Positions 45,976 to 56,789 of a DNA stretch of 64,000 bases are shown here, in pieces. The first letter of the stretch is position 1. Each line of letters opens with the position of its first letter. A program made the position numbers and the translations under genes. Under the pieces are notes generated by a model. It made no database searches and had not been told where the DNA came from. It saw nothing but the letters and a program-made list of their open reading frames with translations. Origin of the DNA: Hevea brasiliensis (taxonomy: Eukaryota; Streptophyta; Magnoliopsida; Malpighiales; Euphorbiaceae); the NCBI RefSeq assembly GCF_030052815.1, contig NC_079500.1, positions 5,044,298-5,108,297 of the forward strand, written 5' to 3'.

Positions 45976-47587
45976 TGATGCATACATTTTGCATAGTCAT
46001 TTAGGTCTAATTTTATAGCCATTTTATTCTATTATTAGTTATCTTTAGCTAATTTCATTAGTAAATTAGTTAGTTTTTCATAGTTGTCAATTTTGCATTA
46101 ATTTGTAATTTTTACTTTGTTTTGTAGGAAAAATGGTGTTTTTGAAGGACTGAAGAGAATTTTGCCATTGAGGAGTGTCTCCTACAGCCAAAAGATGTCA
46201 AAAACAGGTTTTCAAGCTGAAATATGCATTGACCAAACTGTGCATAACTTGCCGCATAAGCTATGCAGATCTGCATAAGGAGAAAGATCATCGTTCAGAA
46301 CCAAATTAAATGTGCATAAGGAGATGCATAGCTTATGCACATTCTCGCCTCCTTATGCACCTTCACGGATTGTGCATTACCTATGCACCAAGTCATGCGA
46401 CTTCGCATAAGTGACCTGAACCAGTAAAATCGCATAAGGGACCGCATAACTTATGCACCACTTATGCATCCCATGAAGAGTTCATTAATGAGCTGGCAGG
46501 AGATTCCCTCAAATAATTCCTCCTAGAACATACCATTTTAGGGCTCCATGTCAGAAAAATGCTATAAATAGTCTCATTTTCCCATTTTAAAGGGGAGACA
46601 AGGAGCAAAGAAGAAAAGGAGGGGGGCTGAGCAGAATTTGAAGAGTCACCTTCACCTTCCACACCATTTTCAACCAAGATTTGCAGATTTCTTTCTTCCC
46701 TTATATTTTTCTACATTTCTAGTGTTTAATTTCTTACTTCTTAACTTAGATTAAAGCTTTATTTCCATTTGAACTCATCATATCTTGTAAGCATTATGGA
46801 TAGTGAGTAGTTTACTTTTGATTCTGGAGTAAGGGTTGTAATATTTGAGATATTTTGTGGATCTTGATTGGGTAATCCATATTTTGTGGTCTTAATGAGT
46901 TTTATTCATTTCTTGTATGCTTAATGACATGCTTAGTGTAGGATCCCATTAAGTGATGTTCTTAATCCATGGTTGAAGCACCGAAAGGAGAAGGCCTTGT
47001 GATAGATAATCAAGAAATTGGACTTAATTAACTTAGACCTAGAAATAGGCTAAGGATTAAGAGGATTCACATATTAATTAAAGAACTTAATGGGTCTTAA
47101 TTAATTCTAACTCCACGAAAGTAGGATTAGTTTGATTAAGGCACTCTTTGTCTCACTCGAAAGGGAATTCAAAGGATTTAAGAATTAATCTCCTTAAAAC
47201 CCATTAGTTTCATAAGATTGGATAACCAATTTAAAATCCCAAAATAGCTCGAATATGAAATCTCGAACTCCGGAATCATCTTTTTTACCATTGTTAATTT
47301 TCAATTGAATTTAATTGCTTGCCATTTTCAATATTGCCATATTTGAACTCGCTTATTTCAATTTGATGCAATTTTAGTTTAACGCAATACATTGTTAAAT
47401 AAAATATTGATTTTGCACATATAGATTTTACGCTCCATTACTCATCAATTCACTTCTTTAATTTCATAGATACTTCGATTTAGTCAACTTTTATATCGAA
47501 AATTCAATCATTAACACAACTCCTCGTGGGATCGATATTTTTCTATACTACTTGTACGACCCGTGCACTTGCGGTAGGGACGCATCA
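45976..47587 (+). repeat. Athila 5' LTR (1612 bp)
   Basis: It matches 58948-60531 nearly throughout. It carries a TATA box CTATAAATAG at 46562-46571 and a cluster of TGCATAAG/CTTATGCA motifs at 46240-46470. It ends ACGCATCA next to the primer site. Confidence 0.95.
46562..46571 (+). promoter_or_regulatory. TATA box of the Athila 5' LTR
   Basis: CTATAAATAG is conserved in the 3' LTR at 59510-59519. It follows the TGCATAAG cluster by about 100 bp. Confidence 0.6.
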
Positions 47588-47592
47588 AGTTT

Positions 47593-47610
47593 TTAGCGCC
47601 GTTGCCGGGG
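47593..47610 (+). other. Athila primer binding site, tRNA-Asp type
   Basis: TAGCGCCGTTGCCGGGG lies five bases after the 5' LTR. It matches the complement of the plant tRNA-Asp 3' end (TGGCGCCGTTGCCGGGG) with one mismatch, G to A at the second base. tRNA-Asp is the usual primer of Athila elements. Confidence 0.88.
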
Positions 47611-47722
47611 AGTTGTTTGTTTAAGATTGAATTCTTGATTATTTTAGTTGATTATAGTTTTATTTTTGTTATCTTTTCATTTTTGTGTTTGTTTGTTCTT
47701 TTTCAGGTACTTTTAATCTTTT

Positions 47723-49102
47723 ATGAGAAGAGCTAGAAGCTCAAGTGATACATCCTTATTGTTCAATCCTGAAATAGAGAAATTTTGTAAGGCCAACAAG
47801 AAAGAAACCAGAAAAAGGAAGGAAGCTTTGAGAGAAACCGAAATTGAAGCAGATATGGCTGATGAAAGAATTAGAATTGGTGTTGGTAATGCTGGAAATG
47901 GTCAAAACAATGAAAATGAAGCCCAAGGAGAAGAAGTTGTTAATGCAAACGTGCCTAGGGGAAGTATGATGGATCATGCTTTTCCTCATTTTGATGACTT
48001 GAGGGAGAGCATAGCAAGACCAAGGATTGATGCAAATAGTTACAAGATGGATTTTGGAGTTCTTCAAATGATTCAAAATTCTCAATTTGGAGGACATCCT
48101 TCTGAAAATCCACACACACACCTGAAGAAGTTTGCTATGATTTGTGACATGCAAAAACAACCTGGAGTGTCGATGATGCAGCAAGATTGAAGCTATTCCC
48201 ATTCTCTTTGAAAGATAGAGCCTTTGGATTGGCTCGATTCTTTACCTCACAACTCCATCACAAATTGGGAGCAACTCATCGATGCATTTCTTGCATAATA
48301 TTTTCCACTGAAAACTCAAGAGCCGAGGAATCAAATGATGACTTTGGACCAAGAGAAGATGAAACTCTCTATGAGTCATGGATGAGATGGAAGGAATTAG
48401 AGAGATTATGCCCACATCATGCCATTCCAAAATGGATGATAAATCAGAATTTTTACACAAATGTCACTCCTGCAATCAGAGGGATTATTGATGCTCAAAC
48501 AGGAGGAGAATTTATTATTAAGCATGAAGATGAAGCTTATGAGCTGTTGGAGAAAATTGCAAAGAACACTCATCTTTGGAGTAGTCCAAGAGGACCAGCT
48601 CAAACTCAAAAGAGGCAAGCTGCTGGAATGTATGATCTTGACCCATTCAACATGATTAATGCAAAATTTGATGCACTTACAAATGTCCTTGCTAAGAAGA
48701 TGGAAGATTTGAGTATGTTGGTTAGTTCATCATCATCAGCTGGAAGTTCACAACAAGTGGCTTATGCAGAGGAAACAACCAGCTGTGGAGTAGATTATGG
48801 AGAACAAGCAGCATATGTTGGTAATTATGGAAACAAGCAAATGGGGAATCCTTATTCTCAAACTTACAATCCAAATTGGAGGAATCATCCCAACTTTTCA
48901 TGGGGAAATCAGCAAAATCAAGTTCAAAATCAGAATTTTCAACCACAACAGCAACAAGGAGTTCCATATCAGCAAAATAGGCAACCACTGCCTAATTTTC
49001 AGTAGAAAAATATGAACCCTCCACTAAAACAGTAAGAACGAAATTCCACCACTGAAGCTTTATTACAACAGATACTTGCTAACCAAAATAAGCATGATGA
49101 GG
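47723..49102 (+). pseudogene. Athila gag
   Basis: The capsid protein region packs element RNA. The ATG at 47723 opens a frame with a basic N-terminus and the block NSQFGGHPSENPHTHLKKF, as in Athila/retrotransposon gag proteins. A one-base loss near 48167-48172 shifts the frame. The second frame continues with KLFPFSLKDRA, then YESWMRWKELERLCPHHAIP and DEAYELLEKIA, all gag landmarks, and a Gln/Asn-rich tail. TAG at 49003-49005 and TAA at 49033-49035 break the same frame that carries pol. In intact relatives gag and pol are one frame, so these are decay, not regulated readthrough. Confidence 0.88.
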
Positions 49103-49104
49103 AG

Positions 49105-52100
49105 ATGAGAGAGGTGAAAGCAAGGCTGGAACAGATGCAAACACACAATGAATCTTTGGAAAACCAGATTGCACAACAAGCATCCTCCTCAAGTGCCAAG
49201 TCTTTTGGAAAGCTTCCAAGTCAACCAGAAAATCCAAGAGAGCAGTGTCAAGCTATTACTTTAAGAAGTGGAAAAGTTATAAATGATGAGAAGAGTGAAA
49301 ACAGTGAGAAGAGAGAAAATGAAAAAGGAACTGATGGGAGTGAAAAACAAGAGAGTGCAGAAAAATGTAAAGAGGAAATTGAAGAGAAGGAAGAGAAATA
49401 TATACCTCCTGAACCCTACAAGCCACAGCTTCCCTTTCCACAAAGATTTCACAAAGCCAAGCTTGATAGGCAATTTGGGAAGTTCTTAGAAGTTTTGAAG
49501 AAACTTTACATAAATGTGCCTTTTGTTGATGCTCTTTCACAAATGCCCTCTTATGCAAAATTCTTGAAAGAAATTCTCTCAAACAAGAGGAAACTTGAAG
49601 ATGATGAAACTGTAGCTTTGACAGAAGAATGTAGTGCTATCCTCCAAAGGAAACTTCCTCCAAAGCTTAAGGATCCAGGGAGTTTTTCAATTCCATGCCA
49701 CATTGGAGAGTCTTGTTCTACAAAAGCTTTATGTGATTTAGGGGCTAGTGTTAGCCTTATGCCCCTTTCCATTTATGAGAAGCTCAACATGGGAGATCTT
49801 AAACCAACCCACATTTCTCTTCAGTTAGCTGACAGATCAATTAAGTATCCTGAAGGGATTTTGGAGAATGTGCCTCTGAAGGTTGGGAAGTTCTACATAC
49901 CTGTTGACTTTGTCATCTTGGACATGGAGGAAGATTTTAATATCCCAATCATCTTGGGAAGGCCTTTCACAGCTACAGCAGGAGCATTGATTGATGTTAA
50001 GGGAGAAAAATTAACTCTTAGGGTTGGTGAAGAGCAATTGGTTTTCAATATTAATAATACTATGAAAAAGCATCATTCTGAAGCTGATACTTGCTTGAGA
50101 GTTGATATTATTGATGAGCTGGTTGAAGAACACTTCAGAAAGAAATATCCAGAAGATCCACTTGAAAATTGTTTGGTTCATGGAGGAGGCATAGATTATG
50201 ACAACTCTCATGTAGCTGCATATGCTCAACACTTAAAGGGAAGTCCACCATTCATTTCTGCTCCAGTTTTTCAACTCACACAAAAGGAAAAAGTCGAATC
50301 TAAGCAACCATCATTCAAGGAAGAAGATGCACCTAAGGTAGAACTTAAGCAACTTCCTTCTCAGCTCAGGTATGAATTTCTTGGCACCAATAACACTTAT
50401 CCAGTAATTGTAAATGCAAATTTGAGTACATTAGAGGCTGATAAGTTGTTAAGAGTGTTGAGACAATTTAGGAAAGTTTTGGGATACACCATAGATGACA
50501 TTAAGGGAATAAGCCCATACTTTTGCATGCATAGAATCAGTTTGGAAGAAAATTGTAAACCATCTATTGAACATCAGAGGAGGTTGAACCCAAATATGAA
50601 AGAAGTTGTTAAAAAGGAAATTTTGAAGTTGCTTGATGCAGGGATCATTTACCCTATCTCAGATAGTACTTGGGTGAGCCCAGTACATGTTGTCCCAAAA
50701 AAGGGTGGAATGACAGTTGTCAAAAATGAAAATAATGAATTAATTCCCACCAGAACAGTGACTAGTTGGCGAATGTGCATAGATTACAGAAAATTAAATG
50801 TTGCCACTAGAAAAGATCATTTTCCACTTCCCTTCATTGATCAGATGTTGGAAAGACTAGCTAGGCATTCTTACTTTTGCTATTTAGATGGATATTCAGG
50901 TTTTTTTCAAATCCCTATCCATCCAAATGATCAAGAGAAAACCACTTTTACTTGTCCATATGGAACCTTTGCTTATAGAAGGATGCCATTTGGGTTATGT
51001 AATGCACCAGCCACTTTTCAAAGGTGCATGATGGCAATCTTCTCAGATTTCATTGAAGACATAATGGAGGTTTTTATGGACGATTTTTCTGTTTATGGAT
51101 CTTCATTTGATATATGCTTGGCTAACCTTTCTAAAATTTTGCAGCGATGTGCAGATACTGACCTTGTGTTAAACTGGGAAAAGTGTCATTTCATGGTTCA
51201 GGAAGGGATAGTGCTTGGACATTTGGTGTCTAACAGAGGAATAGAGGTTGATAAAGCCAAAGTTGAAGTGATAGAGAAGATGGCTCCTCCTACCAATGTC
51301 AATGGAATTCGATGTTTCCTAGGACACGCGGGTTCTCTACAGACGCTTTATCAAGGATTTTTCTAAAATAGCTAAACCTTTGTCTAATTTGTTAAGTAAT
51401 GACACACCATTTGTATTTGACCAAGAGTGTTTGGATGCCTTTTGCAGGTTGAAGCAAGCTCTTATCACTGCACCAATCATGCAATCACCCGATTGGAGCC
51501 TACCTTTTGAAATTATGTGTGATGCTAGCAACTATGCAATTGGGGCTGTTCTTGGTCAAAGAAAGGACAAAAAGGCTTATGCTATTTATTATGCTAGTAG
51601 AACAACTGGATGAGGCTCAAACAAATTATGCAACAACCGAAAAGGAATTTTTGGCAATTGTCTTTGCATTGGAAAAGTTCGGACCTTACATTATTGACTC
51701 AAAGGTGGTTATATTTTCAGATCATGCACTATCGTGTATTTGCTCAGTAAAAGGAGGCCAAACCTAGGCTCATTAGGTGGATTCTGATGTTACAAGAATT
51801 TGATTTGGAGATTAGAGATAAGAAAGGAGCTGAAAATGTAGTTGCTGATAATCTGAGTAGGTTGAAATTGGATGGTGAAGAATTGGATGAAATCCTATTG
51901 ATGAGTTTTTCTTGGATGAACAACTTTTCTCTCTTGTTGCTAAACTACCTTGGTATGCAGACTTTGTGAAATATCTATCTTGTGGAGTTTTACCTCTAGG
52001 TATGACATGGCAACAAAAGAAAAAGTTTTTGCATGAGGTGAAGTTTTATAGATGGGATGATCCTTTACTCTTTAGGAGATGTTGTGATGGTCTAATTAGA

Positions 52101-53231
52101 AGATGTATTCCTGAAGAGGAGGTACAGAGTATTTTACATCATTGCCATGCTTCTGATTATGGAGGTCATTTTGGCATCTCTAAGACAATAGTAAAATTTT
52201 GCAAGCTGGTTTCTTTTGGCCAAATCTTTTTAAGGATGTGAGAAATTTGTGTTGGATTGTGATAAATGTCAAAGGAGTGGAAATTTGTCAAAAAGAGATC
52301 AAATGCCCTAAATAATATTCTTGAAGTGGAATTATTTGATGTTTGGGAATAGATTTTATGGGGCCATTCCCTCCTTCATATGGTAATAGATACATCTTAG
52401 TTGGGGTTGACTATGTGTCAAAGTGGGTGGAAGCTATTGCAACTCCAACTAATGATGCTAGAGTGGTAGTGAAATTTTTGAAGAAATTTGTCTTGAGCAG
52501 ATTTGGAGCTCCTAGGGCTATAATTAGTGATGGGGTTCCCATTTTTGTAATAAGCAATTTGAGAGCTTAATGAGGAAGTATGGTGTAGTGCACAAGATAG
52601 CTACCCCATACCATCCTCAAACTTGGACAAGTTGAAATTTCTAACAGAGAGCTCAAGCATATTTTGGAGAAAGCAGTGAATAATTCTAGGAAAGATTGGT
52701 CTATTAAACTAGATGATGCTTTATGGGCATATAGGATCGCCTACAAAACCCTATAGGAACTACTCCCTTTAGGTTGGTGTATGGTAAGTCTTGTCATTTA
52801 CCCGTGGAGCTAGAACATAGAGCATATTGGGCCATTCGGACCTTGAATTTTGATCTTAAGCAATTTGGTGAAAAAGGTTGTTACAACTTAATGAGCTTGA
52901 GGAATTGAGGATGGATGCTTATGAAAGTGCCGTATTTACAAAGAAAGAACTAAAGTTTGGCATGATAAGCATCCGAGGAAAAGGAATTCAAAGAAGGTGA
53001 TTTAGTTTTGTTGTTTAACTCAAGATTGAAATTGTTCCCTGGAAAACTCAAGTCAAGGTGGACTGGTCCATATAGAATTTCTAAGGTTTTCCCTTATGGA
53101 GCAATTGAAATTTGGAGTGAAAAATCAGAATTTTAAGGTCAATGGGCATAGATTGAAACATTACATAACTGGAGACCCAATAATAGGAGCAAGCTGTTAC
53201 AAGCTCTCCAATCCCTCACCTCTTTTCAGTG
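49105..53231 (+). pseudogene. Athila pol: protease, reverse transcriptase, RNase H, integrase
   Basis: An intact frame to 51366 holds the aspartic protease (CDLGASVSLMP near 49735) and the reverse transcriptase, with MPFGLCNAPATFQRCM and catalytic FMDD at about 51074-51085. Near 51330 the frame shifts. RNase H follows with FEIMCDASNYAIGAVLGQ, breaks again near 51605, then EAQTNYATTEKEFLAIVFA. Two more shifts lie in 51700-51960. Integrase has the HHCC-type finger (GGHFG through CDKCQRSG) and the core [21 protein letters not shown] and HPQT blocks, with further breaks near 52230, 52550 and 52760. The last readable residues run to the TGA at 53229-53231. At least six frame changes make it inactive. 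Confidence 0.9.
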
Positions 53232-54135
53232 AAATTCATGAAGAGTCCAGCTAAGGACTATAAAATAGCCCTCTTGGGAGGCATCCCAAGTCCTTTTATT
53301 TTGCTTTTGCTAATTTACTTTCATTTTCATTGATTTTGTTTTATCTTAAATCTCCCCAAATTCAATTTTTGACATTGTTAAATCTTGTCCCTTGTAGATG
53401 TAATTCAATGAAGAACGGCTGGTGAACTGTTGGGGAAGTAATTCTTAACTTGAAAAATTTTGTCCTTCAAAAGAACTGATAAGTTTTTGCTGCATAATCT
53501 GTGCAGGAGCTGCAATCTAGTTCATGCAGAGGAAAAATGAAATCTGCAGCAAAAAGGGTGTCTGCAGCAAATGGCTTGTATTTTTGGTGAGGTTGGATGT
53601 ATATAAATGGAGGAAGGTTGGTGAACTGCTGAAGTTGCTATCTGGTTTATGCAGAGCAGAAAAATAAAATCTGCAGCAGATCACTTAAGTTCTTGGTGAG
53701 GTTGGGTGTGTATTTTTTTTTTTTACTTGTGCTTTTAATATTAATATGGTGGTAAGTGAGTCATTTTTGCAGTTTTGAGCTTCTTTGGTTTATAGGATAC
53801 AAGGCAGAAATGCTGCATTTTCTTGGCAAATCTTGGAGAGTTCATTTCTCATTTGTGGTTAGATGCAACTTTATGCAAATTTTTTATGGAGTTTTATGTG
53901 CTGAATGTTGATTTGCAGAATTTGAGTCAAAATGGCATAGCTCTCAAAGGTCTTTTATGTAAGATCAATGTCTACATGCCTGTGTGATGCATTTTTGATG
54001 AACTTTGTATATATTGATGTGTTTTTGGTGAAAAATTCTCATGGTTTATGCTTCATGGAATTATATTTCCTCATTCTAGGGTATTTTTCACACTTGCAAT
54101 CCATGTTCTATTGCATTCTTGATCTTGTTAAATTG
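53232..54135 (+). other. Athila spacer between pol and the 73-bp array
   Basis: No coding sequence. It includes two related segments, near 53490-53600 and 53620-53720, sharing CTGCAGCA, GGTGAACTG and TTGGTGAGGTTGG, a diverged duplication of ~110 bp. A T10 run is at 53714. Confidence 0.65.
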
Positions 54136-54880
54136 TGCATAAGCAACTGCATAGCTTATGCAATCCTGCATAACCACAATTCTTGCCATTTTTCACCTTT
54201 ATTGCAAGTGCATAAGGAGAGTGCATAGCTTATGCAACTCTGCATAGCCTAATTTTGTCAAATTTCACATCTCCAGAAACTTGCATAAGCAGAGTGCATG
54301 ACCTATGCACATTTGCATAACCTCAAATTCTTCATTTTCTCTCTCTGCCAAAGTTTGCATAAGCAGAGTGCATAACCTATGCACTACGCATAACCATAAC
54401 CAAAACTCAATTTCCAGTGCCGAGGGGTGCATAAGCAGAGTGCATAACCTATGCACTTCTGCATGACCAGAAACCCAGAAAAATCAAACTTGCCGAGGGC
54501 TGCATAAGCAATGTGCATAGCTTATGCACTTCTGCATAACCAAAGATTCTGAATTTCAAAACCCACCGAAGAGTGCATAAGCAGAGTGCATAGCTTATGC
54601 ACATCTGCATGACCACCAACCAAAATTCCAAAAATTGCCGAACAGTGCATGAGCAGAGTGCATAACCTATGCACTTCTGCATGACCCGCTTTTCTGAAAA
54701 ACCACTTCTGCCGAGAGATGCATAAGGGGAGTGCATAACTTATGCACTCCCGCATGACTTCGCTCCTCAAAATTTCTAGGGTCACCGAAGCTTGCATAAG
54801 GAAGGTGCATGACTCATGCACAACTGCATGACCACTAACCTAAGCTTTCAATACCTGCATAGGTTATGCATAAATCATTT
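54136..54880. repeat. Ten-copy 73-bp array with conserved palindromic core
   Basis: Units start at 54136, 54209, 54282, 54356, 54428, 54501, 54574, 54646, 54719 and 54793, with spacings of 72-74 bp. Each has a conserved core of about 42 bp, TGCATAAGCAGAGTGCATA then RCYTATGCACTTCTGCATRACC, followed by about 30 bp that differ between units. The core is an imperfect inverted repeat (TGCATAAG / CTTATGCA). The same motifs, without regular spacing, occur in both LTRs and at 56950-57195. Confidence 0.93.
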
Positions 54881-55114
54881 TTCACTTATGCAGTCTTTTA
54901 CATAACTCATTTAAATCAAAATTTTTTCCTTTTTCTTTCCCACCTTCAACCCGATAAACCCTGTTCACTTCCCTTCCTCTCTCAAAATCCTCATTCCGGC
55001 ATAACTTCTTCTCACACCTTCTTCTCCATTTCGATTTTCACTACATTTGCCCTAATTCTCACTCTTCTTCGATTTTCTTCTTTCCCCATTATCTTTTCCA
55101 TCTTCCCATCGGCA
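54881..55114 (+). other. Leader of the Athila env-like ORF
   Basis: A pyrimidine-rich stretch (TTTTTTCCTTTTTCTTTCCC and TTCTTCTCCATTTCG) lies between the array and the ATG at 55115. It could hold a splice acceptor for a subgenomic mRNA; this is inference. Confidence 0.45.
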
Positions 55115-56789
55115 ATGGATTCCCCTCCACATTCCCGCCCCGCTTCTCCTCTCGAAGTCTCTCCATTGTCATCGATACACCCCACCCCCATTCCTCCTCC
55201 ACTGGCGACACCCCACCACCACCCCAACCACCTACAAACGCACAATCCGGTCCAAATCATGCGACCCATGTCCTTTGCTCCTCCTCTGTCCAAACGCAAA
55301 GACCCACCCATCCCATTGTGAACCGCCTCCCAAAAGCCAAAAGCTCCAAACCTCTACACCCTCTGCCCGCAACAAGACAATTTTGGCAACCTCATTTGTA
55401 TCAAAACTACCCTGGCCTCTCCCTGATACGATTCAAAAAGCAGCTTTTAAGCGACTTAAGGATAGGAAGGTACAACCCACTAGGTATATATCTGCTGATG
55501 CTTTACAATCTCTTGGTTTATTTGACAATGTAGTTGCATATCTTGATGGTATGGGTTGGACAGAATTTGTGCATAAGCAAGAGGTAGTTTATCCAATTCT
55601 AGTTTTGGAGTTTATTTCTTCATTCTCTGCTACCCTCAACTTGCATGATGTAGACCATAAGCCAATTATGAAATTTAGATGCTTGGGGCAAAATAGAGAG
55701 CTGTCATTGGACCAATTTCATAGCATTTTTGGTTTTGCAATTGATGGGTTCTTTAGAGTACCACATACTGGAGTAGAGGTAGCCAACAAAGGCATTTGGA
55801 ATGCTGCCCAATTTTGGAGAATCATAACAAACCAACCTCAAACTTTCTCTGCTGGAAGATCAAAAACATCCCAAATCCTTGACCCTGCACTTAGGTTTAT
55901 TCATAGGCTGATGGCTAGCACCATATTGGGCAGAGGGACTAGTTCTGGTGCTGTGGGAAAATCTGAACTTTTTATGTTATGGTGTGCATTTCACAAAGTT
56001 AAAGTTTCTCCTGGTTATTTCTTTTGTGAGCATGTGCTGCATATTGCCACCAAATCCATAGGTGACATTGTTTTGGGTGGGCTCATCACTGTCATAGCCA
56101 AGCATTTTGGTTTTAATCCTGCAGAGCACTTAATACCAGCACTTGAGGACACTTCATATTTTGATACTGCACACTTAACCAAAACAGGGTTCAATTTGTC
56201 ATGTTTTGATCCTGTCCACCCTGCAGCAGAAACTGAGCCTATTGCACAACCAGAAACCCAACCTTTCACACCAGTCCCACAGCACCCTACTACACCTACC
56301 CCACCCCCACCGCTCAGACATTCCAAACCTCGCTCTACCCATACCTCCTACATATTAACCTTCCTCATCCACAAGACTCTCTCGCATTCAACACTAATTC
56401 CTTATTCACCTATCTTGATAGGCTTAGTGATGATATATTCTTTGTGGATAGGAAGCTTGACACTGGTCTTGATACACTCAATGATCGTCATGATCAACTA
56501 TTTGACCTTGTCATGGAAACCAGGACAAGCGAAGAATCAAGGAGATGGTGAAGCAACTCATGATCTTTTTGGGCATGCCACCCCCACCTCCATCACCTCC
56601 TCCAGCACCATCCTTTCGACAGCCAGCAGCAGCCACCAGCCCCTTAGCAACATCCTTGGACAAAGGCAAAACAATAGACATAGATTAGTGTTTGTTTTAC
56701 TTTTGTTCAATCTTGTAGGACCTTTTCTTTGTAAATATGTTCAAACATTTCTAGTTTGTTTCAAATTATGTTTGTTTGTTTTGAATTAG
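55115..56789 (+). pseudogene. Athila env-like ORF3 with ATHILA domain
   Basis: This third ORF is typical of Athila elements and sits where retroviruses carry env; its function is unknown. ATG at 55115 opens a proline-rich segment, which shifts frame near 55317. The main frame then holds the ATHILA ORF-1 type domain (PF03078-like): SLGLFDNVVAYLDGMGWTEF, VLEFISSFSATLN, IMKFRCLGQNRELSLDQFHS, WNAAQFWRIITN, SKTSQILDPALRFIHRLMAS and SELFMLWCAFHKVKVSPGYF. A proline/threonine-rich linker follows. After about 56330 the coding signal moves to another frame, with YLDRLSDDIFFVDRKLDTG and a likely coiled coil. Two frameshifts make it defective. No signal peptide or clear membrane anchor was seen. Confidence 0.8.

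Noticed and set aside
47756..48202. 148-codon minus-strand frame opposite Athila gag
   Set aside because: The plus strand has clear gag motifs; the antisense frame has no domain and no promoter.
49003..49035. Regulated stop-codon readthrough between Athila gag and pol
   Set aside because: There are two stops in frame plus an earlier frameshift and many later breaks, which fits random decay better than a recoding site.
54265..54821. Three minus-strand open frames rich in MQMCISYALCLC-like repeats
   Set aside because: They are the reverse reading of the 73-bp array. The 73-bp period is not a multiple of three, so the repeated peptide changes frame; no gene.
54136..54880. CRISPR array (conserved palindromic repeat plus variable spacers)
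   Set aside because: The context is a plant retrotransposon with no cas genes. Repeats are imperfect (~42 bp) and spacers are themselves related in places. It is a tandem array that only looks similar.
55012..55311. Gly/Arg-rich minus-strand frame
   Set aside because: It is the complement of the pyrimidine- and proline-codon-rich start of the Athila ORF3.
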